Assembly (NCBI RefSeq): GCF_025558425.1
Contig: NZ_CP094718.1
Coordinates: 1,922,001-1,986,000 of the forward strand
Direction: 5' to 3'
DNA: 64,000 nt
Origin: Staphylococcus sp. IVB6240
Lineage (GTDB): Bacteria > Bacillota > Bacilli > Staphylococcales > Staphylococcaceae
Part shown: piece by piece, positions 57,103 to 64,000 of the stretch
Position numbering within the stretch: position 1 is the first letter of the stretch
Layout: every line of letters starts with the position of its first letter
Position numbers and translations under genes: made by a program
The notes under the pieces: generated by a model
Told to the model about the DNA's origin: nothing
Database searches by the model: none
Seen by the model: only the letters and a program-made list of their open reading frames with translations

Positions 57103-57956
57103 TTAAACGCCTGTTTCAGCTTTTTTTAGTTGTGGGACTCGCCACACTGCTTGCAAGCTGTCAATCAGAAACCTCTTCTCAATCTAAAGAGAAGAAAGTG
57201 GTAAAAGTAGCGGTCTCGGCTGAAGTCAATCCACCTTATTTATATACAGATAAAAATAACAACTTTATTGGATTAGATATGGATTACATGAAACTACTAG
57301 AAAAGAAACTGCCACAATATGACTTTCAATATGAGGTAGGTGAAGAAGAAGCAAATTTAGTTGGACTAGGAGCAGGTAAGTTCGATATGGCCATTAATTG
57401 GTTCTTTAAAACACCTGAGCGTGAAGAAAAGTTCCTCTATCAAAATGAACCGTATAGCTACTCACTCACTATGCTGACAGTACATAAAGATAATGACACG
57501 ATTCATAGTTTAGATGATATGACAAACCACCGCCTCACACCAATGGCACCAAGTGGCGGTCTGTATTCTATTCTATCTCGCTACAACGAATCACATGATG
57601 CACAAATTGATATCGATACGATCCATTCGCCTTCTAATGGGGATAACTTAAAAATGGTATCACAAGGTCGCCGTGACGCAATGTTTATCAACTGGAATAC
57701 GTATACAGCGATTCAAAAAGAATTAAATCAAGATGTTAAAATCGGTGGCATCGTTACCAAAGAACCATTACACATTGTTTATAACAAAGAAAACAAACAA
57801 TTACACGATGATATCGATCGTGCCACAAAAGAATTGAAAGAGGAAGGCAAGTTAAAAGAACTTTCACACCGTTACTTTGATATCGATGTATACCAAGACT
57901 TAGAAACGATCAACCAACATGTTGACGCATTGGAGGTGCAGCAACATGAATATTAA
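57099..57956 (+). CDS. Amino-acid ABC transporter substrate-binding lipoprotein
   Basis: Membrane-anchored SBP of 285 residues, bacterial extracellular solute-binding family 3. The lipobox is LLASC with Cys21. The family pattern is seen in VAVSAEVNPPYLYTDKNNNFIGLDMDYMKLL, FDMAINWFFKTPEREEKF and MAPSGGLYSILSRYNESH. Its start overlaps the ATPase stop (ATGA). Downstream are two permeases. It resembles cystine/polar amino acid binding proteins such as TcyJ/K, but the ligand is not fixed. Confidence 0.88.
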   Translation: MIKRLFQLFLVVGLATLLASCQSETSSQSKEKKVVKVAVSAEVNPPYLYTDKNNNFIGLDMDYMKLLEKKLPQYDFQYEVGEEEANLVGLGAGKFDMAINWFFKTPEREEKFLYQNEPYSYSLTMLTVHKDNDTIHSLDDMTNHRLTPMAPSGGLYSILSRYNESHDAQIDIDTIHSPSNGDNLKMVSQGRRDAMFINWNTYTAIQKELNQDVKIGGIVTKEPLHIVYNKENKQLHDDIDRATKELKEEGKLKELSHRYFDIDVYQDLETINQHVDALEVQQHEY

Positions 57957-58626
57957 TTGGCCAAGTTTGTTCCAACAAGTACTACAACAATTACCTATCA
58001 CACTCGTCATGATTGTCACTGCACTCTTTTTCGCACTGATTCTTGGGTTGATTCTTGCCGTGATACGCATTCGACGTACGCCAATTCTGAATCCAATCGT
58101 ACGTGTTTTCTTGTCATTCAGCCGTAGTACGCCACTTGTGTTGCAACTTTTCCTAGTGTACTTTGCATTGCCACAAGTGCTACTTTTTATTGGTATTGAT
58201 ATCAACCAATGGAGCCGAATCTTTTTTGCGATTTTAGCATTTACGTTGCATTCGGGTGCTTATTTGTCAGAAGTCATTCGTGCAGGATATCAATCCGTTC
58301 CATATGCACAAGTAGAAGCTGGTTTAACTGTAGGTCTTTCCTACCCACAAATTATTCGACGTATTATCGTACCACAAGCTTTACGCAATAGTTTACCGAA
58401 CTTAACGACACAAATTATCGAACTCATCAAAGATACTTCTCTTGCTTTTACAATTGGTATTATCGATATGATGGGACAAGTTCAACTGATTATCGGCAAT
58501 AACTATGGGCTGGGCATGTTAGAAGTCTATATTGTCATCTCAATTATTTATTGGGCTCTTGCATTAATTGTTCAAGGTGTATTGTCATTTGTTTCACATC
58601 GTTCAAGTCGCCCATACCAAGTATAA
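57946..58626 (+). CDS. Amino-acid ABC transporter permease (first of pair)
   Basis: HisM/GlnP-type permease, 226 residues, about five helices. The EAA-type loop facing the ATPase is EAGLTVGLSYPQIIRRIIVPQALRNSLPN. The start ATG 57946 follows GGAGGTG and overlaps the SBP gene by 11 bases. It forms a heterodimeric channel with the next gene. Confidence 0.9.
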   Translation: MNINWPSLFQQVLQQLPITLVMIVTALFFALILGLILAVIRIRRTPILNPIVRVFLSFSRSTPLVLQLFLVYFALPQVLLFIGIDINQWSRIFFAILAFTLHSGAYLSEVIRAGYQSVPYAQVEAGLTVGLSYPQIIRRIIVPQALRNSLPNLTTQIIELIKDTSLAFTIGIIDMMGQVQLIIGNNYGLGMLEVYIVISIIYWALALIVQGVLSFVSHRSSRPYQV

Positions 58627-58639
58627 GGAGGAAATAAAC

Positions 58640-59329
58640 ATGTCATTTATGATAGAAGCATTTACAGAAGTCTTAAAAGGCGTTCCTTATACTATTGCGG
58701 TCGCAGTCGTTGCGATGATTGCCGGCTTGTTGATTGGAAGCCTTTTTGCATTGATACAATTTCAACGTGTACCTGTACTGTCACAGATCATCGTTGTATA
58801 TAATTCATTCATGCGCAGTACACCACTGATTGTACAATTATTTATTTTTTATTATGGCTTACCTGCACTGATACTTGGACTTAACGCACGCTTTAACTGG
58901 CAGCTCAACCCGGATATGTTTCATCCGCTTATGATTGCGCTCATCGCCTTTTCATTACATGCAGTAGCTTATTTGTCAGAAAGTATTAAAGGGGGCTTAT
59001 TAGCCGTATCTCAAGACCAGTATGAAGCTGCACAAACAATCGGACTAAGCAAGTGGCATCTCTATACACGCATTGTCTTACCACAAGCTTATGGCTATGC
59101 GCTTCCAAATATCGAAAACCAATTTATCGCACTGATTAAGGGGACTTCTCTCGCATTCGCCATCCAAATTCCAGAAATTATGGGTGTGAGTGCTGTGATT
59201 GCCAATGAAGGTTATCGCTTTGTTGAGGTGTATACGATTGCTGTCATTTTCTATTGGGCATTAGCCATTGTATTAGAATATCTTTTCCACCGAATCGAAG
59301 GACGTACCACACGTTACCTACGCGCATAA
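58640..59329 (+). CDS. Amino-acid ABC transporter permease (second of pair)
   Basis: HisQ/GlnP-type permease, 229 residues, about five helices. The EAA loop is EAAQTIGLSKWHLYTRIVLPQAYGYALPN. ATG 58640 follows AAGGAGG. It ends the four-gene ABC operon, whose ATPase gene is frameshifted; the pair could still work if another ATPase substitutes. Confidence 0.9.
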   Translation: MSFMIEAFTEVLKGVPYTIAVAVVAMIAGLLIGSLFALIQFQRVPVLSQIIVVYNSFMRSTPLIVQLFIFYYGLPALILGLNARFNWQLNPDMFHPLMIALIAFSLHAVAYLSESIKGGLLAVSQDQYEAAQTIGLSKWHLYTRIVLPQAYGYALPNIENQFIALIKGTSLAFAIQIPEIMGVSAVIANEGYRFVEVYTIAVIFYWALAIVLEYLFHRIEGRTTRYLRA

Positions 59330-59348
59330 TTCCTATTTAATAAATATA

Positions 59349-59389
59349 GACCAAGATGTGAAAGCCATCGTTATTTTCACATCCTGGTC
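59349..59389 (+). terminator. Terminator of the amino-acid ABC operon
   Basis: GACCAAGATGTGAAA pairs with TTTCACATCCTGGTC (one mismatch) and a T run follows. Confidence 0.8.
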
Positions 59390-59509
59390 ATCTTTTTTAG
59401 ATATATTCTCATTTAGATTATTTCTTTTCTCCCTATGTCATGCTTGTAAACCTTTGAAATATAAAGGCTCTTGTTTAGGGCAATTCTCCTTACTTTCGCA
59501 ATTATTTTT

Positions 59510-59581
59510 TGAGAATGATAATCAATTAGTCATTTTCCCGTCACAAACTTAGCCTTTTCCCTAATGTTCATTTTATCACAA
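59510..59581 (+). promoter_or_regulatory. Fur-like box and Rex-like site upstream of scdA
   Basis: TGAGAATGATAATCA (59510-59524) matches the 7-1-7 Fur consensus with two mismatches. ATGTTCATTTTATCACAA (59564-59581, reverse strand TTGTGATAAAATGAACAT) resembles a Rex operator. A TATACT element at about 59588 and GGGAAAGGATG lead to the gene. Confidence 0.5.
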
Positions 59582-59629
59582 TAGGCGTATACTAGAGTTA
59601 TCACTCATATAGGGAAAGGATGTTCCAAA

Positions 59630-60304
59630 ATGATACAATCAACAGAAAAAGTAGCAGATGTAGTTACAAAATATCCAAAAACGGCTGATGTTTTCCGTAA
59701 GTATGGCATCGACTTTTGTTGTGGTGGTCAAATCTCAATCGATGAAGCAGCTGCAAATAGCAAACGCGCTGAAGTAGATACATTATTACCAGAATTAGAA
59801 GAAGCAAGCAAAATCCAAGCAGAAGGTATCAACCCAAGTTACTTAGATGTACCTTCACTTATTCAATATATCGAAGCACGTTATCACGAAACATTACGTG
59901 AGGAGTTAAAACAATTAACACCTTACGTGACAAAATTAGCACGTGTTCACGGTCCAAGCCATCCATACTTATTGGAATTAAAAGACCTTTACGACACATA
60001 CAAATCAGGTATGTTAACACACACTGATGAAGAAGATAAAGAAACATTCCCTAAATTAATCAAAGCACACAATGGTGAAGAAGTACCTGACCTTGAAGAA
60101 GCAGTACAATCACTTGTTGACGATCACACTGGTACAGGTGCATTACTTGAAAAAATGCGCGAACTGACAAATGGTTACCAACCACCAGCAGAAGCATGTG
60201 GTACATGGCGTCTTGTTTACAACCGTTTAGAAGCATTAGAATCAGAAACACACGCGCATGTTCACCTTGAAAACCACGTACTTTTCCCAAAAGTAAGTGC
60301 ATAA
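59630..60304 (+). CDS. scdA: Iron-sulfur cluster repair di-iron protein ScdA
   Basis: Ric/YtfE-type di-iron hemerythrin-like protein, 224 residues, that repairs Fe-S clusters damaged by NO or oxidants. The N-terminal ScdA domain ends in FCCGGQ (Cys30, Cys31). The di-iron domain has His/Glu ligands in [63 protein letters not shown] and [20 protein letters not shown] precedes the start. It has its own terminator. In staphylococci scdA is induced under nitrosative and low-oxygen stress, which fits the nitrate-respiring neighbourhood. Confidence 0.94.
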   Translation: MIQSTEKVADVVTKYPKTADVFRKYGIDFCCGGQISIDEAAANSKRAEVDTLLPELEEASKIQAEGINPSYLDVPSLIQYIEARYHETLREELKQLTPYVTKLARVHGPSHPYLLELKDLYDTYKSGMLTHTDEEDKETFPKLIKAHNGEEVPDLEEAVQSLVDDHTGTGALLEKMRELTNGYQPPAEACGTWRLVYNRLEALESETHAHVHLENHVLFPKVSA

Positions 60305-60314
60305 TTGCGATATA

Positions 60315-60344
60315 AAATAAGACTGGCGTTTGCCAGTCTTATTT
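60315..60344 (+). terminator. Terminator of scdA
   Basis: AAATAAGACTGGC pairs exactly with GCCAGTCTTATTT and a T run follows. Confidence 0.88.
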
Positions 60345-60358
60345 TTGTGCTTTCTTAT

Positions 60359-60913
60359 TTAACTTGCACCACTTGATGAGGCACTTTCTCGCATAACTTC
60401 AAAATATTCAAATGCCACTTGGAAAAGTAACATCATCAATAATGATGGGTACTGATCCGTATTGATTGTCACATGATGCTCTGTTCTAATTTTAAAGTAA
60501 CTTGATTTAGACTTTAATAATTCTGATTCACGTTCATCTTTTATGACGATACCATGTGATAACAATCCTGTTTGTATCTTAAATTCATTCCCGTGTATAT
60601 CCGTATAATGCATCTTCGGTTTCAACCAACTAAAACGTACTTTGAGCGTGCCGATTGTTTTTCCATTATGGGACACTTGCCACTCTGGAAAAAATAATGT
60701 GCGCAACGATTTCTCACGATGTACTGTATATAAATCATTTCCGTCTGTAATCTCATACTCTTGTTTCATTGAACTTAACCAAGCCGACATCTTACTTTTC
60801 TTCTTTTTGTGCAAAATGCGTAACGACATTACTTGTGTATCTTGTTCATTATAGACAGGTATTTCTTTTGTCGAACCATCCCAAAAATTTTCTTTATAAT
60901 GATAGGTTGTCAT
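60359..60913 (-). CDS. LURP-one / tubby C-terminal-like domain protein
   Basis: 184 residues, cytoplasmic or surface-associated, predicted beta-rich. It repeats the pattern of short strands typical of the YxjI/LURP-one fold (YEITDGNDLYTVHREKSLRTLFFPEWQVSHNGK, LKVRFSWLKPKMHYTDIHGNEFKI), ending in an amphipathic helix (LMMLLFQVAFEYFEVMRE). ATG 60913 follows AAGGGGGAA. It starts 16 bases after glxK, so the two are probably co-transcribed. The function is unknown; related domains bind lipids or act as scramblase-like folds. Confidence 0.7.
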   Translation of the reverse strand: MTTYHYKENFWDGSTKEIPVYNEQDTQVMSLRILHKKKKSKMSAWLSSMKQEYEITDGNDLYTVHREKSLRTLFFPEWQVSHNGKTIGTLKVRFSWLKPKMHYTDIHGNEFKIQTGLLSHGIVIKDERESELLKSKSSYFKIRTEHHVTINTDQYPSLLMMLLFQVAFEYFEVMRESASSSGAS

Positions 60914-60929
60914 AGCACTTTCCCCCTTA

Positions 60930-62072
60930 TTAAGTATGTGCAATTTGATAAAAACGTGCCATATTCTCCGCCCAACGCTGTAATGAAGCTGGACCTTCTG
61001 CTAACGCCACTTCTAATGTATTAGGTCCTGATGATAAACTATATACCGCATCAATACCTTGTTCAAACACCGCTTCATAACCTGTTCCAATACTACCCGC
61101 TACAGCGATCACTGGCTTATGATACTTTTTAGCAGCTTGGGCCACACCGACGGGCGTTTTTCCAAAAGCTGTTTGTCCATCAATACGACCTTCTCCTGTA
61201 ATCACCAAGTCCGCATTCAATGCATGATGTTTGAAGTTCGTCACACCCAAAACAATATCCACACCACTACGCAATGTAACAGGTAAGCACGCCAGTAATC
61301 CTGCGCCTAATCCCCCTGCAGCACCGGCTCCCGGAATGTTTGCAACATCTTTTTGTAAATCTCGCTGTATCACTTGATGATATTGCGTAAGTGCCTGCTC
61401 AAGAATTGGAAATGTTTCTTCTGTGACACCTTTCTGCGCACCATAGACGGCCGTAGCACCTGTCTCTCCAAGTAGTGGATTTGTTACATCACATGCTACT
61501 TCAATCGTCACATCTGACAATCTTGAATCCATCTCTGTTAAGTCAATATGTGCTAAATTTTGTAACGCTGCACCACCACGTTCTATAGGTGCACCATGAT
61601 TATCTAAAAGTTGTACACCTAGCGCTTGTAATAAACCTGCACCACCATCATTCGTTGCACTACCTCCAATGCCTAAAATAATACGTGATACGCCTTGATC
61701 TAGAGCATCTCTTATCATCTCACCTGTCCCATATGTGGTTGCTTTTAGTGGGTCCAATGTATCTGGTGTTAACAAGTCTAAACCAGATGCCGCAGCCATT
61801 TCAATCACAGCTGTTGTCCCTCCAAATGCAAGGCTGTATACAGCACGAACTGTCTGACCCAATGGTCCCGTCACGTCTGCTGTTTTCCATACACCATTCA
61901 GCGCGTCATGCAATGATTGTGTTGATCCTTCTCCTCCGTCTGCCATAGGGACTTTATCATAAGACCATATATCTCCCATTACTGAACGGCAACCTGTTTC
62001 AATGGCTTGCGCTGCCTCCATCGCTGTCATACACCCTTTAAATGAATCGGGCGCAATTACTAATCGTTTCAT
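60930..62072 (-). CDS. glxK: Glycerate kinase
   Basis: GlxK-type glycerate 2-kinase/glycerate kinase, 380 residues, phosphorylating D-glycerate from ATP. Family blocks are IAPDSFKGCMTAMEAAQAIE near the N-terminus, VPMADGGEGST, EMAAASGLDLL, ILGIGGSATNDGGAGLLQALG and GEGRIDGQTAFGKTPVGVA. ATG 62072 follows TGAGGTGT. It is upstream of the LURP-one gene and downstream of srtA with a terminator in between. Confidence 0.93.
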   Translation of the reverse strand: MKRLVIAPDSFKGCMTAMEAAQAIETGCRSVMGDIWSYDKVPMADGGEGSTQSLHDALNGVWKTADVTGPLGQTVRAVYSLAFGGTTAVIEMAAASGLDLLTPDTLDPLKATTYGTGEMIRDALDQGVSRIILGIGGSATNDGGAGLLQALGVQLLDNHGAPIERGGAALQNLAHIDLTEMDSRLSDVTIEVACDVTNPLLGETGATAVYGAQKGVTEETFPILEQALTQYHQVIQRDLQKDVANIPGAGAAGGLGAGLLACLPVTLRSGVDIVLGVTNFKHHALNADLVITGEGRIDGQTAFGKTPVGVAQAAKKYHKPVIAVAGSIGTGYEAVFEQGIDAVYSLSSGPNTLEVALAEGPASLQRWAENMARFYQIAHT

Positions 62073-62156
62073 GTTGTCACACCTCATTTATTTATCTTTT
62101 AGTACTATTATATCGCTAAAATTGCTACATCATTTATCTGATAAACGACAAAAAAA

Positions 62157-62189
62157 CGACTTATCAACAGTTTTCCTGCTCATAAGCCG
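62157..62189 (-). terminator. Terminator of srtA
   Basis: On the minus strand CGGCTTATGA pairs with TGATAAGTCG (a few mismatches) and is followed by a run of seven T. Confidence 0.7.
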
Positions 62190-62205
62190 TATATCACCAT
62201 TAACT

Positions 62206-62796
62206 TTATGCTGCTTCAGCCACATAGATACTACGTTTCAACCATTGACCTGTATTTGGATCATAGTCATCACATGTAATCAATGTTAACTGGTCTTTAT
62301 CTTTTTGCATTTCTTCCAATACTTCCACTTGTGTCGGATCGACATCTTTAATAGAGGTAATCTTATACTTACGTTCCTCATCCCCTATTTTGAACGTTAC
62401 TTTGTCACCCTTCTTTGCTTTATGTAAGTCTGTAAACTGATTATATAAGTTATAATCTGTATGACCCGCAATAGAAATGTTTTGATCTGTCAACGACTCA
62501 TCTTCTTCTGCAAATGCTAATCCACGTTGTAACTGTTCCGGTGTTGCAGCGCCTGGGTACACTGCTTCCTTAATATCCACTGAAGGAATGCTTAAAATAC
62601 CAACAACCTGAGATTTATCTTTCGGTATTTCTTGTTTTTTCTGCGCCTTAGTTGGTTTAGACTCATATTGTTCAATCTTTTCTTCTGTCTCACGTTGCGC
62701 AAAATAGCTATCAACTTTAGGCTTAAATACTAAATATAATCCCCCTAAGATTAATACAACCCCAAGTAGTGGGAATAAAATATTCTTCAATTTCAT
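62206..62796 (-). CDS. srtA: Sortase A
   Basis: Membrane transpeptidase that cuts LPXTG signals and links the protein to lipid II, 196 residues. The N-terminal membrane helix is about 6-25. The catalytic triad is His112 (IAGHTDYNLYNQF), Cys175 (TLITCDDY) and Arg188 (LKRSIYVA). The length is slightly shorter than S. aureus SrtA (206), mostly in the linker and the loop after the catalytic His. The start has a GAGGAAA. It would process AdsA, encoded in this same window with an LPHTG signal. Confidence 0.95.
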   Translation of the reverse strand: MKLKNILFPLLGVVLILGGLYLVFKPKVDSYFAQRETEEKIEQYESKPTKAQKKQEIPKDKSQVVGILSIPSVDIKEAVYPGAATPEQLQRGLAFAEEDESLTDQNISIAGHTDYNLYNQFTDLHKAKKGDKVTFKIGDEERKYKITSIKDVDPTQVEVLEEMQKDKDQLTLITCDDYDPNTGQWLKRSIYVAEAA

Positions 62797-62887
62797 GATT
62801 CGTTTCCTCTTTCACTCTTAAATATGTAGACCTATTCTACCACATTGCTTGAAAAATACCTATATGAATTGATTGAACATGGGATCG

Positions 62888-62957
62888 TAGGAAAGGAGCA
62901 GTGTGGGTCCTGTCGAAATCCCTGCTCCTTGAACACTGACATCGCGAGGTTGAGACA
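62888..62957 (+). repeat. Dispersed intergenic repeat, partial copy
   Basis: GTAGGAAAGGAGCAG...CCTGCTCCTTGAACACTGACATCGCGAGGTTG shares a 20-base stretch, with one mismatch at most, with the copy at about 54127-54170, and contains the pair GGAGCAG / CTGCTCC. Confidence 0.75.
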
Positions 62958-62988
62958 TTGTTTATTGTATTCTCAGTAGACAAACTTA

Positions 62989-64000
62989 TTACACCATGTC
63001 CTCTGATGAGCCATCTTTTCCCTTCATGTAATACATAGAAATAAATGCACTAACTACATAAGCAAAACCTGCTACAAAATAAACAGTTGTCACACCAATT
63101 TTGTCAGCTATATAAGAAATAAATAATGTACCTATACAAAAGCCTACTGAATAGACCATATTATTGAGTGTATAAACCTTAACGATATGTACTTCTTCTA
63201 AATTCACTTGTATCGTTGAGTGCATGATTATCGCTCTTAATTGATCAAAGAAACCATATACAAATGAAATTAAGAGTACGATAGGTACCCAATTATTAAC
63301 TCCAAATAGCACATTTAAAACGGCACATACCATCGCTCCGTATATAAGAATGACCTTCGCCTTTTCTTCAATAACATTGCTGTATTTCGATACGATCAGC
63401 CCCGCAAGTATAATACCTGCAAAAAAGACTGAATTGATCATACCAAACATATATTCTTCACGTTTTAAGACCACTCTCACAAACACTAAAAGTATCGCCG
63501 AAATCCACGCACTATGCGCCAATGATTCCACAATTGTTGTCGCATTTAAATAAATACTATGTCTATTACTACGATTAAAATGAATCATATCAGAAAAAGC
63601 TTTGAATGGATTGTCTGCCACTCTATCCGGTATCTTATGAATGTTAATTTTAGAAATGAAATACACTGATAATACATATGTCAAAATTGTCACAAGTACC
63701 ACATTTCTATAGCCAATTGACGCAATCAATATACCACCTAAAGCCCAAGAAATAACTTGTATCGTATTATACATGACGTTCATTTTGGAATTAGCCAGTA
63801 CGATATGCTGCTTATCTTCAATCATTGGAATCATCGCATTTTTGACAGGGTTAATCAGTCCATCTAAGAAAGAATTGATACAAATACATAAAAATAACAG
63901 CATCATATTCATATTAAAAGCCACAATAAATAGTATTCCTGTCATTACAAGCGTTTTAAGTAGCTGTGATACACGCATCACATTTAGCTCATTAAATTTG
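62989..64000 (-). CDS. MFS transporter (5' end beyond window)
   Basis: C-terminal 337 residues of a major facilitator protein; the frame stays open to base 64000 (KFNELNVMRVSQ...), so the true start is off the right edge and the internal Met at 63981 is not the start. About ten hydrophobic segments remain, with the LDGLINPVKNAMIPMIEDKQHIVLANSKMN loop typical of the MFS group of staphylococcal/bacillar multidrug or macrolide-type exporters. The function is unknown. Confidence 0.82.
   Translation of the reverse strand, partial: KFNELNVMRVSQLLKTLVMTGILFIVAFNMNMMLLFLCICINSFLDGLINPVKNAMIPMIEDKQHIVLANSKMNVMYNTIQVISWALGGILIASIGYRNVVLVTILTYVLSVYFISKINIHKIPDRVADNPFKAFSDMIHFNRSNRHSIYLNATTIVESLAHSAWISAILLVFVRVVLKREEYMFGMINSVFFAGIILAGLIVSKYSNVIEEKAKVILIYGAMVCAVLNVLFGVNNWVPIVLLISFVYGFFDQLRAIIMHSTIQVNLEEVHIVKVYTLNNMVYSVGFCIGTLFISYIADKIGVTTVYFVAGFAYVVSAFISMYYMKGKDGSSEDMV

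Noticed and set aside
59358..59552. 64-codon frame between the ABC operon and scdA
   Set aside because: It begins inside the terminator stem, lacks a ribosome site and covers the Fur-like box.

Overview
The window is chromosomal DNA from a staphylococcus. Gene content and order match the Staphylococcus core region that runs from the heme-sensing locus (hssRS/hrtAB) through mqo, lctP, iruO and an AraC regulator like Rsp to the nitrate/nitrite respiration cluster (narT, nreABC, narGHJI, nirBD, sirB/sirC, sumT). Base composition is low in G+C and almost every gene has a strong GGAGG-type ribosome binding site. Protein sequences are clearly homologous to, but well diverged from, what I recall of S. 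aureus, so a non-aureus species is likely. A placement near the animal-associated S. hyicus or S. intermedius groups is a guess. No complete mobile element, CRISPR array, tRNA or rRNA gene was seen.

Layout. 1-3.1 kb: heme stress, with hrtB (cut by the window edge), a perfect-style HssR direct repeat, hssR and hssS. 3.1-8 kb: malate:quinone oxidoreductase, a lone glycosyltransferase and lactate permease with a Rex-type operator. 8-18.8 kb: a lipoprotein, two small enzymes, Fur-boxed iruO, copper-handling ycnI/ycnJ, Na/phosphate transporter, CorA-type Mg transporter and a sucrose-type PTS. 19.4-21.5 kb: the large AraC-family regulator Rsp. 21.7-28 kb: transporters, two peptidases and two small DUF proteins. 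28.1-45.8 kb: anaerobic nitrate/nitrite respiration, all on the minus strand, with an LPXTG nucleotidase (adsA) placed between the nar and nir blocks. 46.5-55 kb: a broken formate/nitrite channel, an SLC13-type anion transporter, pflB and pflA. 55-64 kb: an orphan PTS EIIC, an amino-acid ABC transporter with a frameshifted ATPase, scdA, glycerate kinase, sortase A and a truncated MFS transporter.

How it fits together. Nitrate enters by NarT and is reduced by NarGHI (assembled by NarJ) to nitrite, which NirBD reduces to ammonium using siroheme made by SumT, SirC and SirB. NreA (nitrate sensor), NreB (oxygen-sensing Fe-S kinase) and NreC (regulator) control this. I see inverted repeats of the form AGGG-N4-CCCT upstream of narT, narG and sirB, and an almost identical one upstream of a small DUF4889 gene and a CynX-type transporter. 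Rex-like TTGTGA...TCACAA sites sit upstream of lctP, narG, sirB, pflB and scdA, which ties fermentation and nitrate respiration to the NADH/NAD state.

Points needing attention: nirC carries an in-frame stop, the ABC ATPase gene carries a one-base frameshift, and a dispersed intergenic repeat family has pushed pflB and pflA about 460 bp apart. A degenerate tyrosine-recombinase tail may lie at 49.7-49.8 kb. I did not find a convincing wholly new system. The most interesting new signals are the possible extra NreC target and the hairpin-bearing repeat family.
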